From positions 1 through 21,476 of the forward strand of contig JWZX01002678.1 of the NCBI GenBank assembly GCA_001275005.1: DNA of 21,476 nucleotides, written 5' to 3'. Origin of the DNA: Chrysochromulina tobinii. Lineage: Eukaryota > Haptophyta > Prymnesiales > Chrysochromulinaceae. Position 1 is the first letter of the stretch. Every line of letters starts with the position of its first letter. Under the pieces are notes generated by a model. That model had not been told where the DNA came from and did not search any database. It worked only from the letters and a program-made list of their open reading frames with translations. Shown here one piece after another: positions 1 to 7,751 of the stretch. The position numbers and the translations under genes were made by a program.

Positions 1-2761
1 CTGTCACGGCGTGTCCTCTGCTCGCGCCTGTGCCGCGGCCGCGGGCAGCCGGCACCCACACATCTGGAAGAGATCACCGACCTGGACGCTGAGCTGCTCA
101 TCGAGGCCGGCCGTCCGGGGGACACGGCCCTAGCGGGGCGGATGCTGCCAGGGCTGGCGCGCCTCCATGGCTACGGCTTTGTGGTGGACGTGGCGAAAGT
201 ACGGGCCGCGAATCTGGGCGTCCAGGAGGCGAATCATTTTGGTGGCGGCATGTTTGATTTTGGTGGCATGTTTGATTTTGATGCCGCTCCGCCGCCGCCA
301 CCTTCGTTGCTTCGTGGTACTGCTAAGGCTGCTCTCGAAAGCTGCATATCAGGCGACGGAGAAGCACCGTTGAAGCTGACGATCGCAGCCGTTGCCTGTG
401 CGGGCTCAGGTGTGGTATGCGGCGTTCCGGTGCAGCATATGCGGGAGGACACCGTGCCTCCTCCACAGGCACCCGACGATGCCGGCAACGGCACGGGCGG
501 CACGGGCGGCGGCCGCGGCAAGGGCGGCGGCCGTGGTAAGGGCGGTGGTGGCGGCAAGGGCGGCGGCCGTGGTAAGGGCGGTGGTGGCGGCAAGGGCGGC
601 GGCAAGGGTAAGGGCGGTGGCGGCCGCGGCAAGGGCAAGGGAAAGGGCGGTGGCGAAGATGAGGCGGATGCTCTCTTCAAGGCCGAGATGAAACGCGAGT
701 CCGTCGGCACCAAGGGTGGCGGTGGTGGCGGCAGCGGAGGCGGCGGCCGCGGCCGCGGCAAGGGCACACCTCGTGCCATGACGGAGCTGGACTTATGTAA
801 TAAGAGGCTCCAAGGGCCTGTGGCCATGCTCATTTCCTATCTCATTCCTTCCATGGGCGCGCTGACGAAGCTGTCGCTCGCCAAAAACAAGTTGGGGGAG
901 GAAGGCACTAAGTTCCTTTGTGATGCTCTCGTCGGCAACAACACTCTCAAGGAGCTTGACTTGAGCGGAGACAGCTCATTTCGTGGCACTGGCTCCAACA
1001 TTGGTGGGACAGCAGGCGCCAAGCATGTGGCCAATATGCTTTTGGTCAACGGCGCATTGACGTCCGTCGACCTCAGGGGCAACCAGCTAGGGGACGAGGG
1101 CTGGGATGCCATCTTCGCCGCCATCTGCGGCAATAAGGACAGTAAGATCATGTCAATGGACGTGTCTCACGAGAACATCGGCCCTGCTGGTGTCCAGCTG
1201 ATCGCCGAGGCGCTCCGCACGAGCATCACAGGCGCCGCCTTGACTGAGGTACGCGGAACTCTGGCCAGCGTGTTTTGGACACTTTGTGACAGTTTATGCT
1301 CTCCGCATTCAGGTGAACCTCGACGGTTATGCGCTGCCCATCAAGAAGCTCAAGGGCACCGAGTCAGTCGAGTCGCTCGATCTCTCAAACAAGCGCCTCG
1401 GTGTTGCCTCCGCCATCGTGATCGCCTCGCTGATTGGCGTCAACAACGCGCTGACGGCCCTGGATTTCTCCTTCAATGACCTCAAGGATGAGGGCGTAAG
1501 CGCAGTCTGCGAGGCCATCAAGAGAAACAAGGAGACCAAGCTCGCGTCGCTCAACGTCAAGAAGAACGGCATCGGTCCAATGGGAGCAAACGCAGTTGCT
1601 GCTATGGCAGCCGTCACAGGCGCGCTGATGAGCGTCGACCTGTCCGGAAATCAACTCACTGACTACGGCAGGGACATGACGGGCATCAAGGAGCTTGCCG
1701 CCGCTCTTGGCGTCAACGGCGCATTGACACACCTCTCGCTTGTTGGTAACGAAAAGCTGGGTGACGAAGGTGTGGAGGCGCTCTCAGTTGCTATCGAGCA
1801 GAGTAAGAGCCTCAGAACGCTTGACCTGAGCAGTGACTCGGAGTGTCAACCATGTTCAACACGAGTGTCAACCATGTTCGGCCCAAAGGGAGCGACCGCA
1901 TTGGCTAAGGCACTTGCCATCAATAGCTCGCTGACCCAAATCGAGTACGCTGGGTCAATGAATGCAGCTCTTTGGGCACCTTCTTATAACGTGTGCTTTC
2001 TGGTTTTTGTGCCTGCAGGTTGCAGGGCAACTACCTTGGAGTCAAGGGTGCCACGGCGTTCGCGGACGCCTTGCACGTCAACAGCTCGCTCAGGAAGGTA
2101 TGTTTCCTTATCAGCCCACACCCGCTTGACCCCTCTCTCCTGACCCGTCTGTTTCTTTGCCTCTGCAGTTGAATCTCTCAAACACCCGCCTCTGTGGTGT
2201 CTGGTTTTATTGTGGCGTGTCCACAGGCACTTACAACGCCGAGGGCATCACAGCGATTGCCGACGCTCTGCGCGTCAACGGCGCATTGACGTCCATCAAT
2301 CTCAGCAGGGGCAACCAGCTAGGGGACGAGGGCTGGGGTGCCATCTTCGCCGCCATCTGCGGCAACAAGGACAGCAAGATCATGTCTATGGACGTGTCTC
2401 ACGAGAACATCGGCCCTGCTGGTGTAAAGCTGATCGCCGAGGCGCTCCGCACGAGCATCACAGGCGCGCTGACGATGGCCAACCTCCTGGGCAATCAGCT
2501 TGATGCGGAGTCCGCCAAGATGCTCGCTGAAGTCGCCAAGCAGAAGGGTATCTCGCTCTGCGGCATCCCGGGTCCCCTGATCACGGAAATGGAGTAAGTT
2601 TCCCCAGCAGATTTCAAACTCCCCTGCATACCTGCTGTCCAGATACCCGGGTAACGCTTCGCAAAGTGATTGATCATACATTGACCCTTGTGCCGCGCAG
2701 TCTTCGTTACACCTATCTTGAGACAGAGGAAGGGGAGACCTCGATTCATAACGCAGTGTAA
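1..2761 (+). CDS. Leucine-rich repeat protein (RNase-inhibitor type) with Gly/Lys-rich linker, 5' partial
   Basis: Predicted exons are <1-1248, 1313-1944, 2019-2097, 2169-2593 and 2701-2761, all joined at GT-AG sites with phases 0, 2, 0 and 2. The frame is open from the left edge through the first ATG at 142, so the gene probably starts outside the window. After about 110 residues comes a long low-complexity stretch of GGRGKG/GGGKGG repeats (about 490-770). Then follow many LRRs of the ribonuclease-inhibitor type, with cores such as LDLSNKRLG, VDLRGNQLGDEG and VDLSGNQLTDYG. Such LRRs usually form a curved protein-binding scaffold; partner and location are unknown. At 2594 an in-frame TAA lies inside a perfect GTAAGT donor. 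Splicing to the acceptor ending at 2700 adds 20 codons and ends at TAA 2759-2761; without it the protein ends at 2597. Family is sure; exact ends are inferred. Confidence 0.72.
487..770 (+). repeat. Gly/Lys/Arg-coding minisatellite in the LRR gene
   Basis: Imperfect GGCGGC(C/A)(G/A)(T/C)GG(T/C)AAGGGC units encode GGRGKG, GGGKGG and GKGKGKG. It is in frame within exon 1 and separates the N-terminal region from the LRR domain. A basic, Gly-rich linker of this type is compatible with RNA or acidic-surface binding, which is inference only. Confidence 0.8.
1249..1312 (+). other. Intron 1 of the LRR gene (64 nt)
   Basis: The donor GTACGC and the acceptor CATTCAG join two codon-aligned LRR reading frames (phase 0). 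Removing it restores the repeat spacing ...ALTE/VNLDGY. Unlike the introns of the downstream exonuclease and helicase genes it shows no decamer array and no clear junction duplication. Confidence 0.75.
1945..2018 (+). other. Intron 2 of the LRR gene (74 nt)
   Basis: The donor GTACGCTG follows a phase 2 GA, and the acceptor is TGCCTGCAG after a T-rich tract. Joining gives IELQGNYLGVKG, a proper LRR core that is otherwise split between two frames. Confidence 0.75.
2098..2168 (+). other. Intron 3 of the LRR gene (71 nt)
   Basis: The donor is AAG|GTATGT and the acceptor CCTCTGCAG follows a pyrimidine-rich tract. Phase 0. It joins SSLRK to LNLSNTRL, again completing an LRR. Confidence 0.75.
2594..2700 (+). 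other. Probable last intron of the LRR gene (107 nt)
   Basis: The consensus donor GTAAGT overlaps the apparent stop codon of the preceding reading frame. The acceptor GCCGCGCAG is at 2700. Splicing gives a short terminal exon (2701-2761) with its own TAA. If it is retained, the protein ends at 2597, so retention and splicing give different C-termini. Confidence 0.5.
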
Positions 2762-3433
2762 CAAAGGAAAGGCTGGCTTTCAGCTGCAAAAGTGGTCAAC
2801 AACTAGTGCTCGCCCTTGGGTGTGTGTGTGTGTGGGACGGCCCGGGGGATTCTGGCTCCATATGGGGGGTTGATGGCGGGCGGCCGCCTGTTCGGCGTGC
2901 ATACATCGCGCCGCCTGTGCGGATTGCGGCCGCCTACGTCGGGTGTCGGCCACGGCCGCTCGTGCGATGGCCATGAGGGTGGGCATCGACGCGATGCGAC
3001 TGCTGGCTGAGTGTGGACAGTTCCCTATGCGAACAGGCGCGGGCAGAGGTACATGCAAGAGGTGCGGTTCCGATTCCATAATGTGTGCGGTACGCGTTCA
3101 GATCGCCCGGCGCGCGTGAGGCGTACCTCCGTGCTGGTGGGGATGCGTGCGACTTGCTCGTTCTCGCTCGGCTGAGACGAACTGCGTCGGGTGGGGAGCA
3201 GGTTGAGCGACAATGGAGTCGGGCATGGCTGTTGGCTGAATGGGTATGAAGCCCTCTGGGCTAGGGCTTCGGGGCCAGGGCGTCGGACACTCAAGGTCTT
3301 GTTCCGAGCGATGTGGCTGTGTTTGTTTCAAAGCGCGCGCGCCTCCCTCAAGCCGACCCACCGCACGCCTGGTACTGGCCGACCCTGACTGAGCTCTGAG
3401 GGTCGATTCATCGCTACGATTTTTGGTTGACCA

Positions 3434-3476
3434 GTTTCGTCGCGTTTCCCTTTGAGCGCGAGGACCGCGACGAAAC
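3434..3476. promoter_or_regulatory. 11-bp perfect inverted repeat upstream of the exoribonuclease gene
   Basis: GTTTCGTCGCG (3434-3444) and CGCGACGAAAC (3466-3476) are exact reverse complements with a 21-nt spacer. The right arm is part of the GGACCGCGACGAAA motif found upstream of two other genes in the window. It lies about 160 bp before the start codon. A palindromic binding site in a promoter or a hairpin in the 5' UTR are both possible. Confidence 0.5.
3462..3475 (+). promoter_or_regulatory. Shared upstream motif GGACCGCGACGAAA, copy 1
   Basis: This 14-bp word occurs identically at 7616-7629 upstream of the kinesin, and with one substitution on the minus strand at 20550-20563 upstream of the coiled-coil protein gene. 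Copies 1 and 2 are preceded by TGAGCGCG. Position and strand are consistent with a promoter element; no factor is assigned. Confidence 0.45.
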
Positions 3477-3512
3477 AGTTTCCCACCGCAATTCAGGGGG
3501 TCCTGCCTATGT

Positions 3513-3553
3513 GTAAGTTGCTTGGTACCGGTTACAACTTCTCTCTTTCACAG
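3513..3553 (+). other. Possible 5' UTR intron of the exoribonuclease gene (41 nt)
   Basis: A GTAAGT donor is followed 41 nt later by a pyrimidine tract and the acceptor TTTCACAG; a second acceptor ends at 3574. It lies upstream of the ATG at 3638. Splice signals are good but the length is short, and nothing else in the sequence tests it. Confidence 0.35.
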
Positions 3554-3637
3554 CAGCAGCACTGGCTTTCACAGAGCTACACGAAGAAGGAGAGTCTGAA
3601 TCGCGTCGAGGAACTCGTCGAGGCCGCGCCCGCGTAG

Positions 3638-6600
3638 ATGGGCGTGCCGTCCTTTTTCCGCTGGATTAAGGAGCGCTACCCCTCGTGCGTCACCTCGCCC
3701 GACGATTCCCATTGCGACAACTTCTACGTGGACATGAACGGTATCATCCATCCGTGCTTCCACCCGGAGCACGGCCCACAGCCCAGCACATACGAGGAGG
3801 TGTACGCTTTGATCCTGCGTCGGCTCGAGGAGCTGATCGCCGTCGCGCAGCCTCGCAAATTGCTCTTCCTCGCCGTGGACGGCCCGGCGCCTCGCGCCAA
3901 GATGAACCAGCAGCGGGGCCGGCGCTTCCGCTCCAGCCTCGAGGCGGAGCAGAAGCGATCACTCGAGGCGTCGCTGCCCGAGCGCTACCAGGCCGACGGG
4001 CGCGTCGTGCCGGACGCGGCGGCGCGGACGATGGACTCGAATGTGATCACGCCGGGCACTGAGTTCATGGCCATGCTCGGCCGCTGGCTGCGCCACTGGG
4101 CCTTCGTGCAGCTGAACGCGTCAGAGCCGCCGAGCTACCGCATCATCCTTTCTGACGCGTCGGTGCGTGATGGCCTCTGATGGCCTCTGATGGCCTCTGA
4201 TGGCCTCTGATGGCCTCTGATGGGCCTCTGATGGACCTCTGATGGCCTCTGATGGCCTCTGATGGCCTCTGATGACCTCTGATGGCCTCTGATAGCCTCT
4301 GATGGCCTCTGATGGCCTCTGATGGCCTCTGATGGCCTCTGATGTCGCTCCTCATCAGGTGCCGGGCGAGGGCGAGCACAAGGCGATGGCCTTCATCCGC
4401 GCGCAGCGGCACGCGCCCGGGTACGAGCCGATCGGATCCAGCTCCGCATGCAAGTGCTCACCACGGCGCTCGGATTCGACAGGTACGAGCCGACGACGCA
4501 TCACCTGATCCACGGGATGGACGCCGATCTGATCATGCTCGCGCTCGCGACGCACGAGCCGCGCTTCTCCATCCTTCGCGAGCTGCAGCGAGGCGGCAAG
4601 GGCGGGCGCGGCGGGCGCGGCGGGCGCGGCGGAGGACGCGGTCGGGCGCCCGTCTGGCGCGCCCACGACGGCGCGATCCACGATGCCCACGACGGCGCCC
4701 ATGAGGAGGGTGATGCGGCGCATGAGGGCGGCAGCGGGGCGGCAGCGCTCGCAGCCCTCTCTTCGGGGTTGGAGGTGGTGCGCATCGGCACGCTGTGATA
4801 GTCCATGGCGCACGAGATGACCTCCGATGGCCTCCGGTGGCCTCCGATGGCCTCTGATGGCCTCCGAAGGCCTCTGATGGCCTCTGATGGCCTCCGATGG
4901 CCTCCGGTGGTCTCTGATGGCCTCTGATGACCTCTGATGGCCTCTGATGGCTCTCCTCATCAGGTGCGCATCGCGACGCTTCGGGAGTATCTCGCGCACG
5001 AGATGCGCGACGCCGATTGGTCGGGCGTGCGCGGTGGCTTCGATCTCGAGCGCGCCATCGACGACTTCGTCTTCTTATGCTTCTTCGTGGGCAATGACTT
5101 TTTGCCCCCGTGCCCTGGCCTTGAGATCCGAGAGGGCGCCCTCGAAGCGATGCTGTTACTGTGAGTGCCTCTCTGATTGCCTCCCTGATGGCCTCTCCGA
5201 TGGCCTCCGTGAGTGCCTCTCCGATGGCCTCTCTGATGCTCTCGGATGCCCTCGGATGGCTTCTCTGATGGCTTCTCTGCTGGCCTCTCCGATGGCAGGT
5301 ATAAGCTCGGAGTCTCCTCGCGCCTCAAGGGCTACCTGACCAACAACGGCGATGTCAACTTTGCCCGGCTGGGCGCCCTCGTCGGTCAGAATGGGCGCCG
5401 TGTCGAGCACCCTCTGATGGCCTCTGATTGCCTTGTACGACCTCTGATTGCGTCTGATTGCGTCTGATTGCATCTGATGGCTTCCCTCATCAGGTCTGAT
5501 CGGACGCCTCTGATTGCCTAGTACGACCTCTGATGGCGTCTGATTGCGTCTGATGGCTTCCCACATCAGGTCAGATCGGACGCCTCTGATTGCCTAGTAC
5601 GACCTCTGATGGCGTCTGATTGCGTCTGATGGCTTCCCACATCAGGTCAGATCGGACGCGTCGAGCACGCGCTGCTCGAGGCGAAGGTGCAGACGGAGCA
5701 CCGCGAGAGGCGTCGTGCCGAGCACACTGAACGGCAGCGGCAGCTTGAGCGGCTCGGACGCGCCGAGATGGGCACTCCGGCCGACGAGCGGCAGATGCAT
5801 TGCTCGCAGCACGGCACTGGCAGCGCCAGCGGCGTTATCGTGGGCACTGGCAGCGCAGGCGGCGCAGTGCTGGGGCGGGCGGCCCGCGTGCTGGCGCGCA
5901 AAGGCGCACTGGGGGCGGGGGCGGCGGAGGCGGCGATGGCGGCGGAGGCGGCGGAAGCGGCGGAGGCGGCGGAGGCGGCGGTGGCGACGGAGGCGGCGGT
6001 GGCAACGGAGGCGGCGGCGGTGGCAACGGAGGCGGCGGGTGCGGCGGGTGCGGCGAGCGGTGCCGCCAAGCGGCCGCGCGAGGATTCGTCAGGATCCGTC
6101 ATGATTCGTCAGGATTCGGAGGAGTCAGCAGGCGTCGCCATTCGCAGGGAGGAGGAGGAGGAGGAGGAGGAGGAGTTGGATGGCGGCAGGCTGGTCGCGA
6201 GTGCGCTCACGACAGCGCCCTTTGGCGGCAGGCTGAAGGAGAGTGCGCCAGCGAAGCGGGCGCGGCTCGAGGGGGGGGGGGATGAGACAGCAGTGGCGGC
6301 GGCGGAGGAGGATGCGGAGGAGGAGGAGGAGGAGGAGGAGGAAGAGATGGATGGCGGCAACTTGGCCGATGCCGTACCTGCGCGGGCCCTGGCGCTACGA
6401 CCGCCACCACCGCCACCACCGCTACCACCGCCGCAGCCATCCCCAGCACCGAACAGTCGGCTTGAGGGAATGCGTGCCCCGTCATTTGCTGACGAGCTTG
6501 AGGCGGCTGCGGCGTGTGCAAGTCGAATGGCTGCCGGGGAGGACTTGGTGCGTTATGGTGAGCCGGGCTGGCGCGAGCGCTACTATCTGCACAAGCTGGG

Positions 6601-7603
6601 CATCGGTGCGGCGGACGATTTGAAGCGGCGCGCGCTGTGCACCGAGTACGTGCGCGGGCTCCAGTGGGTCCTCCGTTACTATCTGCAGGGTGTGCCCTCG
6701 TGGACCTGGTACTTTGGCTACCACTACGCGCCGCTCGCGACCGACCTCGTCGGCCTTGGGACTGCGTGGGGGTATGATGCCCTCGAGTTGAGCTCGTTCG
6801 AAGTCGGTGAGCCGTTTGCTCCGCTTGAGCAGCTGCTGGCAGTGCTGCCACCGCTCTCGGCACACGCACTGCCGCCGTGCCTCGCCAGCCTGATGACCGA
6901 CCCCGCCTCCCCCCTTGCGGAAGAGTATCCACGTCAGCTACCCCTCGACCTCAACGGCCAATCCGCCTCATGGAAGGCCGTCGTGCTACTCCCGTTCCTG
7001 GACGCACGCCGGCTGCACGACGTCTTCGTGGAGCACAAGGGCGCCCTCGCACCTGACGACGCGGCACGCAACCGGTTCGGGCCGACGTACATTTATGCCG
7101 CGGCTACGGACTGCCTCGCACCAGAGCTCTGGCAACTCGCGGCGGAGCACGCTCATCGTGACGGCCATCAGATGGCGCGAGTGCAGCAGCCTGTGCGCTC
7201 GGATCCGAGCCTCTTGGCGGCCCTCACGCCCTACCCGGCTCCGCCACGCGGCGTACGGCGCGACCCGCCACACCCGTCGCTCCCGCGCATTGGCCAGAAC
7301 AACGTCGCCTCGGCCATCCTGCGCCTTCCCTCCCCACGGATCCATGTCTCTGTGCTGCTGCCGGGCGCGGCGCCACCTCCGTCGCTCCATCCCGATGCGA
7401 GGCCGACGCTCCTCCCCCGAAGAGCATTGGTCCGCGGAGCTGCTGCGGGGCGGCGGCGCCTTCGGTACTGGCGGAGGCGCGTTTCCTGTTGGTGGAGGGC
7501 GTGGTTATGGCGGCGGCGGCGGTCGGTTTGGTGGCGGCCGGGGCGGCGTCCCCTAGATTTATGGCGGAGGGGAAGTGATCTAGAGACTCTGAGCAAGTGG
7601 TGA
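3638..7603 (+). CDS. 5'-3' exoribonuclease, Rat1/XRN2 type
   Basis: Exons are 3638-4162, 4359-4420, 4483-4777, 4964-5160, 5299-5384 and 5646-7603; an in-frame TAG sits just before the ATG. The joined frame gives about 1040 residues. Family signatures are MGVPSFFRW (1-9), DMNGIIHPC (32-40), [13 protein letters not shown] (81-93), [12 protein letters not shown] (133-144), [14 protein letters not shown] (170-183), GMDADLIML (207-215), FVGNDFLPP (335-343) and, after a long low-complexity region, EPGWRERYY and the WVLRYYLQG...[12 protein letters not shown] block (about 694-750). The acidic residues that bind catalytic metal in this family (D32, D81, E142, D173, D209, D211, D339) are in place. Rat1/XRN2 degrades 5'-monophosphate RNA in the nucleus in transcription termination and rRNA processing. 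The usual zinc knuckle is replaced by an RGG and Gly/His-rich insert (231-290). Exon 6 holds poly-Ala/Glu, Asp/Glu and Pro tracts. The C-terminal frame is uncertain after about 7410. Confidence 0.9.
4163..4358 (+). other. XRN intron 1, decamer-array intron (196 nt)
   Basis: Donor GTGCGT, acceptor TCCTCATCAG, phase 0; joining gives [13 protein letters not shown], matching the Rat1/XRN2 catalytic motif. Almost the whole intron is about 17 copies of TGATGGCCTC with occasional 11-bp variants. Because 10 is not a multiple of 3, the repeat places TGA stops in every frame. Confidence 0.9.
4421..4482 (+). other. XRN intron 2, flanked by a 12-bp direct repeat (62 nt)
   Basis: Removal is required by frame (62 nt shifts the frame) and by homology ([19 protein letters not shown]). 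GGTACGAGCCGA occurs at 4420-4431, across the donor, and again at 4482-4493, across the acceptor. This intron has no decamers. Confidence 0.88.
4778..4963 (+). other. XRN intron 3, decamer-array intron beginning with a copy of exon 4 (186 nt)
   Basis: Phase 0, acceptor CTCCTCATCAG. The first 42 nt of the intron align without gaps to the first 42 nt of exon 4 (32 identities by my count; the first 10 and last 12 bases identical). The rest is TGATGGCCTC-type repeats with CCGATGG and CCGGTGG variants. Confidence 0.85.
5161..5298 (+). other. XRN intron 4, degenerate decamer intron (138 nt)
   Basis: Donor GTGAGT, acceptor GATGGCAG, phase 2. The body consists of CTCTCTGAT(T/G)GC and CTCTCCGATGGC variants. 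GTGAGTGCCTCTC occurs twice, at 5161 and about 5209, so a second donor-like site lies inside the intron. No junction copy of exon sequence was seen. Confidence 0.85.
5385..5645 (+). other. XRN intron 5, 76-bp tandem units each with an AG|GT junction (261 nt)
   Basis: Phase 1; joining gives [26 protein letters not shown] junctions occur at 5493/5494, 5569/5570 and 5645/5646, spaced exactly 76 bp. Each is followed by GTCAGATCGGACG or a close variant, and the intron itself begins with the related GTCAGAATGGGCG. The three acceptors are equivalent in sequence; only the last gives an open frame into exon 6. Confidence 0.85.
5900..6460 (+). repeat. Low-complexity coding tracts in XRN exon 6
   Basis: GCGGAGGCG-type repeats encode Ala/Glu (about 5925-6060). 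Two GAG/GGA tracts encode Glu runs (about 6148-6178 and 6303-6350). CCACCG repeats encode Pro (about 6402-6440). All stay in the XRN frame and lie between the N-terminal catalytic half and the second conserved block. Confidence 0.8.
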
Positions 7604-7615
7604 GCGCGCGTGGGG

Positions 7616-7629
7616 GGACCGCGACGAAA
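7616..7629 (+). promoter_or_regulatory. Shared upstream motif GGACCGCGACGAAA, copy 2
   Basis: Identical to the copy at 3462-3475 and likewise preceded by TGAGCGCG (7601-7608). It lies about 120 bp before the kinesin start codon, in the short space after the exoribonuclease gene. Confidence 0.45.
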
Positions 7630-7751
7630 ACTGACTGCTGACTGGCTGACTGAGATTCAAATCTGTAGAAACGTTTTCCCACAAAAAAGCGCTCGTATTC
7701 CGCTTTCAGCGCCGATTGACCGCCCGTCCATCTCGCCGATCGTCTCATTAA

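Larger units (their letters stand above)
1045..2467 (+). repeat. Near-identical internal duplication inside the LRR gene (1045-1235 and 2274-2467)
   Basis: Two segments of about 191 and 194 bp run almost identically from GTCAACGGCGC to ATCACAGGCGC, with a handful of substitutions and one 3-nt indel. Both encode two LRR units including the peptide SKIMSMDVSHENIGPAG. The LRRs between them are far more diverged, so this pair is a recent duplication or the product of gene conversion. Confidence 0.85.
2762..3511. other. Intergenic stretch without recognisable gene
   Basis: No open frame here has family-like sequence. It holds a short GT microsatellite at about 2819-2834. Its right part carries the inverted repeat and the shared upstream motif described separately. 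The left part is presumably the 3' UTR of the LRR gene and the right part promoter and 5' UTR of the exoribonuclease gene. Confidence 0.6.

Noticed and set aside
234-833. Long minus-strand Pro-rich open frame opposite the LRR gene
   Set aside because: It is the complement of the Gly-coding repeat; Pro runs arise automatically and no family motif is present.
3452-3637. 61-codon frame ending directly before the XRN start codon
   Set aside because: It begins with TTG rather than ATG and is probably 5' UTR, possibly interrupted by a short intron.
4168-4339. CRISPR-like array
   Set aside because: Units are 10 bp and contiguous without spacers, inside a eukaryotic intron.
4143-4412. Minus-strand frame of [10 protein letters not shown] repeats
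   Set aside because: It is the translation of the intronic decamer array read backwards, not a repeat protein; plus-strand splicing explains the region.
5800-6285. Gly-rich plus-strand frame within XRN exon 6
   Set aside because: It is the +1 reading of GGC/GAG repeats; the Ala/Glu frame connects conserved XRN blocks on both sides.
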